From Xenopus tropicalis (taxonomy: Eukaryota > Chordata > Amphibia > Anura > Pipidae): a DNA stretch of 64,000 nt. A program made the position numbers and the translations under genes. Location of the stretch: NCBI RefSeq assembly GCF_000004195.4, contig NC_030680.2, positions 146,338,545 through 146,402,544 of the forward strand. Reading direction: 5' to 3'. Under the pieces are notes generated by a model. That model saw nothing but the letters and a program-made list of their open reading frames with translations. It did no database searches and had not been told where the DNA came from. Positions 31,877-43,608 of the stretch are shown in pieces (the stretch's first letter is position 1; every line of letters starts with the position of its first letter).

Positions 31877-32235
31877 TAGTGATGAGCGGATCTGTTTCGC
31901 TTCTTTGTCGTAATGTATGGAACGACAAGAACATTTGCAAAACGGTGAAAAATCCACAAAATGCGTTTGTCACACGACTTTGTTGCATGCATCTTTTTTT
32001 AACATGATTGCAACCTTTTTGAAGCGACTAGACTATTTTGACGTGACCGTGGCCATTTTTACGCAACTGCGCCAATTTTGATGCAATCGTGCCCAATTTG
32101 GCGCGACTTTTTCTGACGCACAGCAAATTTTTCTACGCCAAATTTTCACAGAAGTTTTGTGAAACAATTTGTCAATGGCGAAGTGCAGAAATTCACTGCG
32201 AATCCATGCCTGCCGAAAAAATTCCCTCATCACTA
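31877..32235. mobile_element. Ac-like hAT MITE nested in the older hAT
   Basis: Starts TAGTGATGAGCGGATCTG and ends CCCTCATCACTA. Exact 8-bp duplications TTGGAGAG lie at 31869-31876 and 32236-32243. Joining the flanks restores the older element. Confidence 0.9.
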
Positions 32236-32483
32236 TTGGAGAGCAACACAAGCACTGTCAAAGTTCATGGAGGAGCCAAATAAGGGCTGTGATTGGCTAT
32301 TAGGGGCCTCTATGCACCCTATCAGCTTACAGGGGCTTTATTTGGTAGGAAATCTTGTTTTTATTCAACCAAAACTTCCCCCTAAGTCAGGAATTCAAAA
32401 ATAACTACCTGGTTTGGGGGCACTGAGAGCAACATCCAAGAGGTTGGGGAGCAACATGTTACCCCCGAGCCACTAAATCACAG

Positions 32484-33185
32484 TATAGAAGTGCAGTTTG
32501 GAAACCACATAGGCATTCAACTAAAATCTGGATTTTTAATTTGTATAGTTTTGTTTGATCAAATTGATAATTTGAGGTGCTGCAAAGATAATCATTCAAT
32601 AATTTGAAAATTTGGCTTTTTTAAGTTTGGTTTCTTTTCCTAATGTTAAATCACCCTATTCTCGTTAGTGTTTTTCATTATGCAGACTTTTCTTATATCC
32701 GTTATCACTTCTCAAAAATATCCAAATTGAAAAACGTATTTGCTGTGTCAGATTGATTCATTCCAACGTGGAAAAATATTGCCTGAATTGCTAATCTCCT
32801 GAGTACAACTGGTATCGGGGATTAATAATTCTGATGGGTGTTAGTGCTTAGTGCTACTGCTGAGCTCCGCTGAGTGCTAATATCCACTTAAAGTAACATA
32901 TTTGACAATTCAAAGAGATTTTAATGAAACAACATCTATCTGTGTTGATGAATGGGGAGGTTAAACACTGTCCTGACTGTCAGGAAACTGTTTTGCTCTT
33001 AACTTGTGACCTCTCTAGGACTTCTGGTCCTTTTGTTCTCCTGCTTCTTCATTTTACCTTTATCTTTTGCTTTCCCTTTGCAGCAACTGTTCTTTCCTAT
33101 TGCATCTTCTCCTCTTCTCTTTCTCTCTCTTCTGTTCTTCCCTAAATCTGTGTCCTGTTCTTCTCTCTAATTTTCGGTTGATGTT
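32484..33185. other. Unrecognised sequence
   Basis: AT-rich with no feature recognised. C/T-rich towards its end, next to the 16-bp array. Confidence 0.4.
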
Positions 33186-33866
33186 GTCCTGTTCTCCTTC
33201 TGTCCTGTTCTCATTCTGTCCTGTTCTCATTCTGTCCTGTTCTCCTTCTGTCCTGTTCTCCTTCTGTCCTGTTCTCATTCTGTCCTGTTCTCATTCTGTC
33301 CTGTTCTCATTCTGTCCTGTTCTCATTCTGTCCTGTTCTCATCCTGTCCTGTTCTCATCCTGTCCTGTTCTCATTCTGTCCTGTTCTCATTCTGTCCTGT
33401 TCTCATTCTGTCCTGTTCTCATCCTGTCCTGTTCTCCTTCTGTCCTGTTCTCATTCTGTCCTGTTCTCATTCTGTCCTGTTCTCATTCTGTCCTGTTCTC
33501 CTTCTGTCCTGTTCTCATTCTGTCCTGTTCTCCTTCTGTCCTGTTCTCCTTCTGTCCTGTTCTCCTTCTGTCCTGTTCTCCTTCTGTCCTGTTCTCCTTC
33601 TGTCCTGTTCTCCTTCTGTCCTGTTCTCATTCTGTCCTGTTCTCATCCTGTCTTGTTCTCATCCTGTCCTGTTCTCCTTCTGTCCTGTTCTCATTCTGTC
33701 CTGTTCTCATTCTGTCCTGTTCTCATCCTGTCCTGTTCTCCTTCTGTCCTGTTCTCCTTCTGTCCTGTTCTCCTTCTGTCCTGTTCTCATCCTGTCCTGT
33801 TCTCCTTCTGTCCTGTTTTCATTCTGTCCTGTTCTCCTTCTGTCCTGTTTTCCATTCTGTTCTGTT
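33186..33866. repeat. 16-bp minisatellite, about 42 units
   Basis: The unit is CTGTCCTGTTCTC(A/C)TT with A/C and T/C alternatives. The 302-codon forward frame (33067-33975) across it is open because three 16-bp units make 48 bp and the sequence has no in-frame stop. It is not supported as a gene. Confidence 0.92.
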
Positions 33867-34366
33867 TCACATTTCTAAGGCTATTGGTTTGAGCTTGTTT
33901 TGTTTTTTGTTTGTGTCTGTAGGATACATGCTTTGTGCTGTGAATGGTGCTACTGTGTTTTTAGGGAGAAGTTGAGCAAATATGTTCATTTGAAAAAGTA
34001 TAAGGTCCATATCCAAAGCAAACCTCAAAACCTGAACATTTTTTGCTTGCTTAAGGGCAGCACTGGAACAAACTGGTTGGGCACCCTAAGCAACCAGGTT
34101 GGCCACTTTGCTCCCCCCATGCATGTGTGTACAATTGAGCATATGCATATGGACTAGGAGGGCTTTCCAGTGAGCCATAGTGGTAGGATAAGGACCCTGA
34201 CTTGGGGTAGTCAACAGAATATCCAAGCCCCCAGCGCCCCTAGGCACATGTCTCTTTTGCCTGCCCCTAGTTCCATCCTGATTAAAGCGGGGGTCCACCT
34301 TTCTACTATGTGTCCAATAGTGGATTATAGAGGCCCCACTTCATTGTCTGCACGTAACACATGGAG
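33867..34366. other. Unrecognised sequence
   Basis: No gene or repeat recognised. Confidence 0.4.
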
Positions 34367-34832
34367 GCCCATTTATCCCCATTCTCATTTTTGTGGTTTA
34401 AGAGGTCTTTAAAACCACAAAAACCACAAATTTTCTCTAAAACTACGAGAATGCCAAGGGATTTATGAAAACAACAGTTTATTTTTTTTAAAAAAAGCAT
34501 CATCATAAAAAATGTGAAAAACTGCGCAAAAATCTACGAAATTCGTTTGTCGCGCAACTTTTTTGTTGCCTGTGTCTTTTTTGTCGCCCCACGGCTTTTT
34601 TTTTTTACGCGACCGCGCCTATTGTGACTTGACTGCGCCCATTTTGACGCAACCCCAACTTTATTTTGACCCGCTGTGAATTTTCACAGAAGTTTCACGA
34701 AACAATTCACCATTCACCAAATTCAGAAATTCACTGCGAATCACAGTCTGGCTACAAAATTCGCTCATCACTAATAAAGATACAGCTATTATTTGCGCAG
34801 AACATTCTCCCCCTTAATGAATAAGCCTCCAG
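34367..34832. mobile_element. Possible MITE with a nested Ac-like hAT
   Basis: GGAGGCCCATTTATCCCC on the left and TTAATGAATAAGCCTCC on the right look like inverted ends of one element. Between them a degraded Ac-like hAT ends GCTCATCACTA at 34773; its left end near 34,500 is decayed. Confidence 0.5.
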
Positions 34833-35701
34833 TGTGGTCAGAATCATATTAAGACACTGTCATGGCAGCCTACGCGGAAAGTAATAAAGGCCAAGTTATA
34901 ACTCTCAAAATGTGCAGCCCATAAGCATTACAAATGAGGCTTGTTAATTCTCTCACTTGCATAAAGTATATATAAAATCTTTATGAAGGTTTGGTTGTCC
35001 TTTAAGATTTGGTTCCCGTCGGTAATACTGATAAGTAGCTCCCTTCTCCGTTCTATTGAAATTACCCTAATGCTGCTTCATTCAGCGAGCCGGCCGCCCT
35101 ATATCATCCAGTCTGAGTTAACAAGATAACAAAGGGAATTTGTCGCGGAGTGGCTTATTAACATTCAGACAGAAGGAAAAAAAAAAAAACTCCCCGCAAA
35201 TGATCCGCGTATGAGGCTTCCGAGCATTTGTTACCGTAATTGCAGTTTTCACCCCGAAGGACTAATAGCATTCCGGGCTACTGTTAACTGTATCATTCTG
35301 AATAATGTATTGAAAAATGAATGCGCCAAGTATTAAATAATCATTTCGAAAAAACGTGTCCTCCATCATCAGAGCCGGGGGATCTGCATCAGATCCCATT
35401 ATAAGTGATCTTCAGTCATCCATTGTCCAGAAGTGCACTTCACTTCCAGTGAATTAAACAAAATAAAACAAAATCAAGGACGGATTTGTATACAGAGCAT
35501 TCATACAGGGCCGGAAAATACAGAATTGAATTTATAAACATGGAGTCGGCTGCCCTGATGGATGATGGGAAACTTCAGAAATCAAATCTTCTATGACATT
35601 GTTATAATATAATACATCAATCATTTACTTATTGGATTCTCTGTGATAAATATGAATGTAGGTCAACATACTTCACTAGCTATAATGAAAAAATAAAAAA
35701 C
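34833..35701. other. Unrecognised, possibly unique sequence
   Basis: About 870 bp with no repeat ends, tandem structure or ORF. With 41,700-42,390 it is among the best candidates for ancestral single-copy sequence. Confidence 0.45.
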
Positions 35702-36788
35702 AGTTCTGCCCCCAATAAGGGGTAATTATATCTTAGTTGGGATCAAGTACAGGTACTGTTTTATTATTACAGAGAAAAGGGAATCATTTAACCATTAAAT
35801 AAACCCAATAGGGCTGTTCTGCCCCCAATAAGGGGTAATTATATCTTAGTTGGGATCAAGTACAGGTACTGTTTTATTATTACAGAGAAAAGGGAATCAT
35901 TTAACCATTAAATAAACCCAATAGGGCTGTTCTGCCCCAATAAGGGGTAATTATATCTTAGTTGGGATCAAGTACAGGTACTGTTTTATTATTACAGAGA
36001 AAAGGGAATCATTTAACCATTAAATAAACCCAATAGGGCTGTTCTGCCCCAATAAGGGGTAATTATATCTTAGTTGGGATCAAGTACAGGTACTGTTTTA
36101 TTATTACAGAGAAAAGGGAATCATTTAACCATGAAATAAACCCAATAGGGCTGTTCTGCCCCCAATAAGGGGTAATTATATCTTAGTTGGGATCAAGTAC
36201 AGGTACTGTTTTATTATTACAGAGAAAAGGGAATCATTTAACCATGAAATAAACCCAATAGGGCTGTTCTGCCCCCAATAAGGGGTAATTATATCTTAGT
36301 TGGGATCAAGTACAGGTACTGTTTTATTATTACAGAGAAAAGGGAATCATTTAACCATGAAATAAACCCAATAGGGCTGTTCTGCCCCCAATAAGGGGTA
36401 ATTATATCTTAGTTGGGATCAAGTACAGGTACTGTTTTATTATTACAGAGAAAAGGGAATAATTTAACCATTAAATAAACCCAATAGGGCTGTTCTGCCC
36501 CCAATAAGGGGTAATTATATCTTAGTTGGGATCAAGTACAGGTACTGTTTTATTATTACAGAGAAAAGGGAATCATTTAACTATTAAATAAACCCAATAG
36601 GGCTGTTCTGCCCCCAATAAGGGGTAATTATATCTTAGTTGGGATCAAGTACAGGTACTGTTTTATTATTACAGAGAAAAGGGAATCATTTAACTATTAA
36701 ATAAACCCAATAGGGCTGTTCTGCCCCAATAAGGGGTAATTATATCTTAGTTGGGATCAAGTACAGGTACTGTTTTATTATTACAGAG
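35702..36788 (-). repeat. 113-bp MITE-type array without MITE ends (about 9.6 units)
   Basis: The same unit as at 22191 but inverted: TTCTGCCCCCAATAAGGGGT, then ATTATATCTTAGTTGGG. Neither end of the parent MITE is attached: it begins at TTCTGCC and stops at TTACAGAG. Confidence 0.9.
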
Positions 36789-36862
36789 CCTGAAGCCTGA
36801 AAACTAGTCAGGATACATTTGGGAAAATGCCCATCGGGAAGATTCCTGGAGACTAGCAGGAT

Positions 36863-37455
36863 GCAAAACAATCCTATTGGGTTTATTTAATGGTTAAATG
36901 ATTCCCTTTTACCTGTAATAATAAAACAGTACCTGTACTTGATCCCAACTAAGATATAATTACCCCTTATTGGGGGCAGAACAGCCCTATTGGGTTTATT
37001 TAATGGTTAAATGATTCCCTTTTCTCTGTAATAATAAAACAGTACCTGTACTTGATCCCAACTAAGATATAATTACCCCTTATTGGGGCAGAACAGCCCT
37101 ATTGGGTTTATTTAATGGTTAAATGATTCCCTTTTCTCTGTAATAATAAAACAGTACCTGTACTTGATCCCAACTAAGATATAATTACCCCTTATTGGGG
37201 GCAGAACAGCCCTATTGGGTTTATTTAATGGTTAAATGATTCCCTTTTCTCTGTAATAATAAAACAGTACCTTGTACTTGATCCCAACTAAGATATAAAT
37301 AATCCTTATTGGATACAAAACAATCCTATTGGGTTTAATTTATGTTTTATTGATTTTTTAGTAGACTTAAGGTATGGAGATCCAAATTACGGAAAGACTC
37401 CTTATCAGGAATACCCTTGGTCCCGAGTGTTCTGGATAATGGGTCCTATCTCTGT
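36863..37455 (+). mobile_element. 113-bp MITE array (about 4 units) with right MITE arm
   Basis: Forward-orientation units followed by TAGTAGACTTAAGGTATGG and CATTCTGGATAA-like right-arm sequence (GTGTTCTGGATAATGGG). The left arm is absent. It faces the inverted array at 35702 across a 74-bp spacer. Confidence 0.85.
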
Positions 37456-38457
37456 ATGTGTAAATATTTGGAGTAATAGACCCAATCAATGCAGTTAGTA
37501 AGAGGTATAACAGATTGAACCAATTGCATACTTATTATTATTATTATTATTATTATTTGATCCAAACAACAGGTGTTTTTGCTACAATAGCAATAACCAA
37601 GGTTGGATCTCCTAATATGAACGACTAAACCAAGGGCAATTTTTGCATCGTAAAGTGAAACAAAGCCCATTGTAGAGCGATAAAATGAACTCAACACACA
37701 AACTTCATTAGGTGTCTATGAGTGCTTTATGTCAGCTGAGTGCCTGTAATACTACAATTAATTACTTACCTGTAGCCACGGCTTTAAAGGCTTTAGTATT
37801 TCAGAAAGGGAAAAACACCATCTATACAGTAGGAGAAGAGGATAATGGAACGGGGGGGGCTAATTAAGGGACGGAACTGCCGAGTACGTACTTCATAATG
37901 AGAGTTATGTTCATTTAGGAGCTGTTTGGGGGTAAACACACTCGAGTAATTCACCAGCTGCCCCCAGGATAATATTAAAAAACCTGCTTCAATACAATAC
38001 GGTAGAATTTGTATCACACACACTTCTGATGAAGAACGACTGCCAATAGTCTCCAATTGTATTTCGGTAACAGCTGGGTGAGTGCACTAATGCATTTAGA
38101 GCACTGGGCTTTATTTCATTAAGCAGCATTAACTGTATTTGCATTAATTTATTGTTCTGGCCTGTACAAAAAAAAATGATTATGACTGTTATTAGAAGCA
38201 ATTAGTCAAACTCTCCCCCCAAGTATATCGGCTGGAGCGAAATCCGCCATAATAATTAGGCCTAATGTAATGGGGCTTTGCTGAAAAACTAGTGATTGTC
38301 ATGACAATGAGAAGTCAAATGTGTCATAAAGGGATATTACATCAAGGGAAAACCTGGTAGGTTAGAAAAATAGTTATAGGGACGGAAGTCCATATACTGA
38401 CCCAATGGTGCCATGACTAATGGCTTCCAAATAACTGTCAGTGCACACTCTCTCTAT
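37456..38457. other. Unrecognised sequence with (ATT)n
   Basis: A TTATTATTATT tract lies near 37,529-37,557. No gene recognised. Confidence 0.45.
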
Positions 38458-38681
38458 ATGAGCAAACTTAGGGGGCTGTTCCTGCTGAATTGTGCTTAGT
38501 ATAGGGCAATCCCTATGTGCCATAGTTTTATGGTATCTCTCTGTACAGGCTATGAGCAAACTTAGGGGGCTGTTCCTGCTGAATTGTGCTTAGTACAGGG
38601 GAATCCCTATGCTGCCATAGTTTTATGGTATCTCTCTGTACAGGCTATGAGCAAACTTAGGGGGCTGTTCCTGCTGAATTG
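38458..38681. repeat. 95-bp tandem repeat, about 2.4 copies
   Basis: ATGAGCAAACTTAGGGGGCT recurs at 38458, 38552 and 38647. The third copy is cut by the hAT element at 38682 and resumes after it. Confidence 0.88.
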
Positions 38682-39931
38682 TAGAGATGTAGCGAACTGT
38701 TCGCCGGTGAACTAATTCGCACGAAAATCGGGTGTTCGCAAGTTCGCAAGTTCGCGGACTTTTAGCGAAGTTCGCAATTTTGGGTTCGCCTTAGCTGGAG
38801 CCAAATTTTGACCTCTCACCCCAGAGCCAGCAGATACATGGCAGCCAATCAGGCAGCTCTCCCTCCTGGACCACCCCCGGACCACTCCCTTCCATATATA
38901 AACCGAAGCCCAGCAGCCATTTTACATTCTGCCTGTGTGTGCTTGATGAGTTAGCATAGGGAGAGAGCTGTGCAGGGGTTTGAGGGACAGTTTAGGTAGC
39001 TTTGCTGACTAGTAATATACTTTCTACTGCTCTGTATGTAGCTGCTGGGGACAGCTGTCCTGCTGATCTCATCTGCTGTAACCCAATAGTCCTTGTAAGG
39101 GCTGCTTTTATTTTCTGATTACTGTTACTCTTCTTTTCATTGTGTACTGCAGCGCCGTCTGTGTGTGTTGGAGACAGCTGTGCTGCTCATAGTAGTGCAC
39201 TAAGCACCAACCACACATTCACATCATTTTTTTTATTTGTGTTTTTTTACTTTGCTACTGTAATTTATAGGGCCCAGTGCTATTAGTCTAGCTGTGTTGG
39301 GGACTGGTGTGCTGCTCCTAGTAGTTCCCCCCAGCACCAACCAGAGATCACTTTTTTTTTATTATTATTTTTTTTTTTTTAATTTAAGTTACTGTTCTTT
39401 AACGTGTCCAGTGCTGTTTGCTGTTATTCATAGTAGTGCACCAAACACGTTACACATAGTAGTGACATTGCATTGCAATAAAATCACCTGAGCGATGTTT
39501 TTCCACCAGCAATAATCTATTCCGTATCCACTACTGCGGCGTTTTGTCTTTGCGTGTGAACCGGCTGTAACCTTTACACGACTTGATTGGCATGTAGACG
39601 CCGGACGTTTTAAAGCAGTTTATTACACAAGTTTAGAAATGTAGTGTGATTTCTGCCCTTTACAGCACAAAACGCAACGCTGTGTCAACAACGTATTTTT
39701 CAGAGAAAAATTTGCCCTTGATCCCCCTCCTGCATGTCACTGCCCAGGTCGTGGCACCCTTTAAACAACTTTAAAATCAGTTTTCTGGCAAGAAATGGCT
39801 TTTCTAGGTTTTAAAGTTCGCCTTCCCATTGAAGTCTATGGGGTTCGCAAAGTTCGCAAAAGTTCGCACTTTTTGGCAGAAGTTCGCCAACGGGTTCGCA
39901 AACTTTTTTTGTGAGGTTCGCTACATCCCTA
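38682..39931. mobile_element. 1.25-kb non-autonomous hAT element with promoter-like sequence
   Basis: Ends TAGAGATGTAGCGAAC and GTTCGCTACATCCCTA, with exact CTGAATTG duplications at 38674-38681 and 39932-39939. It is the long relative of 4045-4427. A TATATAAA box at 38895-38902 precedes a transcript-like segment, but I find no transposase frame. The exact duplication and clean ends indicate a fairly young copy. Confidence 0.88.
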
Positions 39932-39939
39932 CTGAATTG

Positions 39940-40401
39940 TGCACTCAAAGTAAATAGCTTAAGAGAAGCAAGAATAACCATACATTCACCTTGTAACATC
40001 TCCATTACAAAATACAAAGGAAGAAAATGTGAAAACCCAGTTGCCCTTTAAAAAACAGACTGAATGGCTGAATGGCTGCTACTGATCTACTAAGCACTTC
40101 CAGAAATGAATATTCTATCTGCCTTCATATAAATCTTGAGCACAGCTCCCAACTTGCATATAACAAAAGCGATAATGTTAAAATATGCCGCAGCCTGTAA
40201 ACCAATGGTAATAATACTTAAATACAGAGAAGCAACAAAAAAAAATAATGATCACTGTCATAATACATATAAATGGAATGGCTCTTCCAAAAAAAAAAAA
40301 ATTAACTAAAAAAAAATTAAAAAAACCCTCTTCCTGCACTTACATGGTACTGGAATATTCCAAGAGAAGCATTTACAGGGAAACCTGTTACGAAAAATAT
40401 A
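39940..40401. other. Unrecognised AT-rich sequence
   Basis: Poly-A runs near 40,290-40,320. No feature recognised. Confidence 0.4.
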
Positions 40402-40600
40402 TTAAAGGAACAGTAACACCTAAAAATGAAAGAGCTTTAAAGTAATAAAAATATAATGCACTGTTGCCCTGCACTGGTAAAACTGGTGTGTTTGCTACAG
40501 TAACACTACTATAATTTATATAATAAGCTGCTGTGTAGCCATGGGGGCAGCCATTCATGGAATTTCTTTTAAACTGGAATTCATTTGCCGCAAACAAAAA
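40402..40600 (+). mobile_element. T2-family MITE, left part
   Basis: TTAAAGGAACAGTAACACC carries the T2 end motif TTAAAGG, followed by family-typical ATAATGCACTGTTGCCCTGC. The right end was not found. Confidence 0.65.
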
Positions 40601-40943
40601 GTCAGATTATTTGGGGTAATAATATATAATAATATAATTGCAAGCTGCAAAGTTTGGACCATGTTTGGGAAGCAACCAATCAGCAGGGAGCATCTACTGA
40701 ACACCTATTTGAATGCAGCATCTGATTGGTTGCTATGGGTTACTAGACCTATACCAATAGCGTTGCCACAACTAAACTCATTTCCACAAAAACCACCAAT
40801 GTCTGGTCATTTATTAGAAGATCCGAATGGAAAAAGCACAAACAAAAACAACAAAAAAGTGGAAAAAAACCCCACAAAAAACGCAACTTTTTCATATTGC
40901 CCCCCCTTTAGAGTCAGGCAAGACAAGGGATACATTTTTTTAA
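40601..40943. other. Unrecognised sequence
   Basis: Contains AACCAATCAGCAGG and the near inverse TGATTGGTT at 40,675-40,730, so another decayed MITE is possible. No gene. Confidence 0.35.
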
Positions 40944-40945
40944 TA

Positions 40946-41677
40946 CAGGTATCGGACCCCTCATCCAGAAACCCATTATCCAGAAAGTTCCGAATTATGG
41001 AAAGGCCATCTCCCATAGACTCCATTTTAATCAAATAATTCACATTTTAAAAAATGGTTTCCTTTTTCTCTGTAATAATAAAACAGTGCCTGTACTTGAT
41101 CCCAACTAAGATATAATTACCCCTTATTGGGGGCAGAACAGCCCTATTGGGTTTATTTAATGGTTAAATGATTCCCTTTTCTCTGTAATAATAAAACAGT
41201 ACCTGTACTTGATCCCAACTAAGATATAATTACCCCTTATTGGGGCAGAACAGCCCTATTGGGTTTATTTAATGGTTAAATGATTCCCTTTTCTCTGTAA
41301 TAATAAAACAGTACCTGTACTTGATCCCAACTAAGATATAATTACCCCTTATTGGGGGCAGAACAGCCCTATTGGGTTTATTTAATGGTTAAATGATTCC
41401 CTTTTCTCTGTAATAATAAAACAGTACCTGTACTTGATCCCAACTAAGATATAATTACCCCTTATTGGGGGCAGAACAGCCCTATTGGGTTTATTTAATG
41501 GTTAAATGATTCCCTTTTCTCTGTAATAATAAAACAGTACCTGTACTTGATCCCAACCAATATATAATTGGAGCCAAAACAATCCTATTGGGCTTAATTA
41601 CTGTTTATATAATTTTTAGCAGACTTAAGATAGGAGATTCAAATTACCCTTATCCAGACAACCAATTCAGTTACCTG
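40946..41677 (+). mobile_element. TA-flanked MITE with 113-bp array (about 4-5 units)
   Basis: Left end CAGGTATCGGACCCCTCATC and a degraded right end finishing TTACCTG, next to TA. The interior holds the same unit and orientation relative to the arms as 22067. Confidence 0.85.
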
Positions 41678-41679
41678 TA

Positions 41680-42398
41680 CTTTGTAACTGAATTGAATCC
41701 AAAGTAAAAAAAAGTATAATTACCCCCCCCCCCACCTCCACACAATAAAAAAAGAATACAATTAGGTGGGATTTTCTGAGATAAAGACAAACATCCCTAT
41801 TCCCACATTATATGGATAACAAAGTAGAGTTTACAGTCCTTTGCTGAAAAGGGGATTGGAGGCCTTTGAATTTATATGCTGAGCCTCTAGAATCCGCATT
41901 TGCCTATAGGGCCTTTAGCATCGTTAATATGCCTTTCCTTTATAAATACCTTTTCCCAAGCAGAGGATGAAAGCCGCCTTTATTCAATCACAGAAGATGC
42001 CCCCATGCCCTTTGGGAAGCTCCGTTAATGAAAAGATCTGCCTCCTTTCTTTCATTGACCCTTTATATATTTGTTCAAGGTAATTAAAGCACCTTATACG
42101 CTTTTCTTGGTAAAATACAACCCGGTTCTGTTCAACCTGTTCCAAGAAAGGAGATTCTCCACCCGCTGACTCTCCATGTGTCCGGGCCCCATTCCTTCAT
42201 TCTCTCTCTCATTTATGTGTTTTATTGTGAAGTTTGGATCTGAATCCCCTCGTCTTCTCTAGGGGACATCTTACTAATAGTATGAATGGAAAATGCAGTT
42301 CTGAACTGTCATTCTGCTCCGGGCCCCGCGGAAATGTATTTGTCAGTAGGAAGAGTGGCAAGTACAGCAATATGAAATATATCAATAATGTAATATTG
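41680..42398. other. Unrecognised, possibly unique sequence
   Basis: A poly-C run lies near 41,725. 41,760-42,360 has no repeat ends, tandem structure or ORF and may be ancestral sequence. Confidence 0.45.
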
Positions 42399-43492
42399 TT
42401 CTGCCCCCAATAAGGGGTAATTATATCTTAGTTGGGATCAAGTACAGGTACTGTTTTATTATTACAGAGAAAAGGGAATCATTTAACCATGAAATAAACC
42501 CAATAGGGCTGTTCTGCCCCAATAAGGGGTAATTATATCTTAGTTGGGATCAAGTACAGGTACTGTTTTATTATTACAGAGAAAAGGGAATCATTTAACC
42601 ATTAAATAAACCCAATAGGGCTGTTCTGCCCCCAATAAGGGGTAATTATATCTTAGTTGGGATCAAGTACAGGTACTGTTTTATTATTACAGAGAAAAGG
42701 GAATCATTTAACCATTAAATAAACCCAATAGGGCTGTTCTGCCCCCAATAAGGGGTAATTATATCTTAGTTGGGATCAAGTACAGGTACTGTTTTATTAT
42801 TACAGAGAAAAGGGAATCATTTAACCATTAAATAAACCCAATAGGGCTGTTCTGCCCCCAATAAGGGGTAATTATATCTTAGTTGGGATCAAGTACAGGT
42901 ACTGTTTTATTATTACAGAGAAAAGGGAATCATTTAACCATTAAATAAACCCAATAGGGCTGTTCTGCCCCAATAAGGGGTAATTATATCTTAGTTGGGA
43001 TCAAGTACAGGTACTGTTTTATTATTACAGAGAAAAGGGAATCATTTAACCATTAAATAAACCCAATAGGGCTGTTCTGCCCCAATAAGGGGTAATTATA
43101 TCTTAGTTGGGATCAAGTACAGGTACTGTTTTATTATTACAGAGAAAAGGGAATCATTTAACCATTAAATAAACCCAATAGGGCTGTTCTGCCCCCAATA
43201 AGGGGTAATTATATCTTAGTTGGGATCAAGTACAGGTACTGTTTTATTATTACAGAGAAAAGGGAATCATTTAACCATTAAATAAACCCAATAGGGCTGT
43301 TCTGCCCCCAATAAGGGGTAATTATATCTTAGTTGGGATCAAGTACAGGTACTGTTTTATTATTACAGAGAAAAAGGAAATCATTAGTAAATACTAGAAT
43401 TATTTGCTTGTAATGGAGTCTATGGGAGATGGCCTTTACATAATTCGGAGCTTTCTGGATAATGGGTTTCCGGATAAGTGGTCGTATACCTG
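42399..43492 (-). mobile_element. 113-bp MITE array (about 8-9 units) with one MITE arm
   Basis: Inverted units start at TTCTGCC without a right arm. They end in the MITE left arm read backwards: AATGGAGTCTATGGGAGATG through CGGATAAG to TATACCTG, next to TA. The truncation point TTCTGCC is the same as at 35702. Confidence 0.88.
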
Positions 43493-43608
43493 TATAAGCT
43501 ATTTATCATTAATATTTCTATAAATTAGGACCATTAGACCTTTGGTTCTCAGTTCTTGTTAAAATAGGATTCCAGAAAGCTCAGAACTATTGAAAGACCA
43601 TCACACTT

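Larger units (their letters stand above)
31671..32475 (-). mobile_element. hAT element split by two later insertions
   Basis: CAGGGGTCCCCAATCTTTCT at 31671 and the later pieces (GCGAGCCACAGTCAAATG, then TGGAGGAGCCAAATAAGGGC) are one inverted copy of the 300-bp family seen at 7877. It is interrupted at 31694-31834 and 31877-32235. AATCACAG flanks both sides (31663-31670 and 32476-32483) exactly, although the last ~14 bp of its own end are missing. Confidence 0.8.

Noticed and set aside
33067..33975. 302-codon plus-strand ORF
   Set aside because: Mostly the 16-bp CTGTCCTGTTCTC repeat; low complexity with no conserved domain.
40541..41038. 165-codon plus-strand ORF
   Set aside because: Crosses the end of one MITE and the start of another; no motif.
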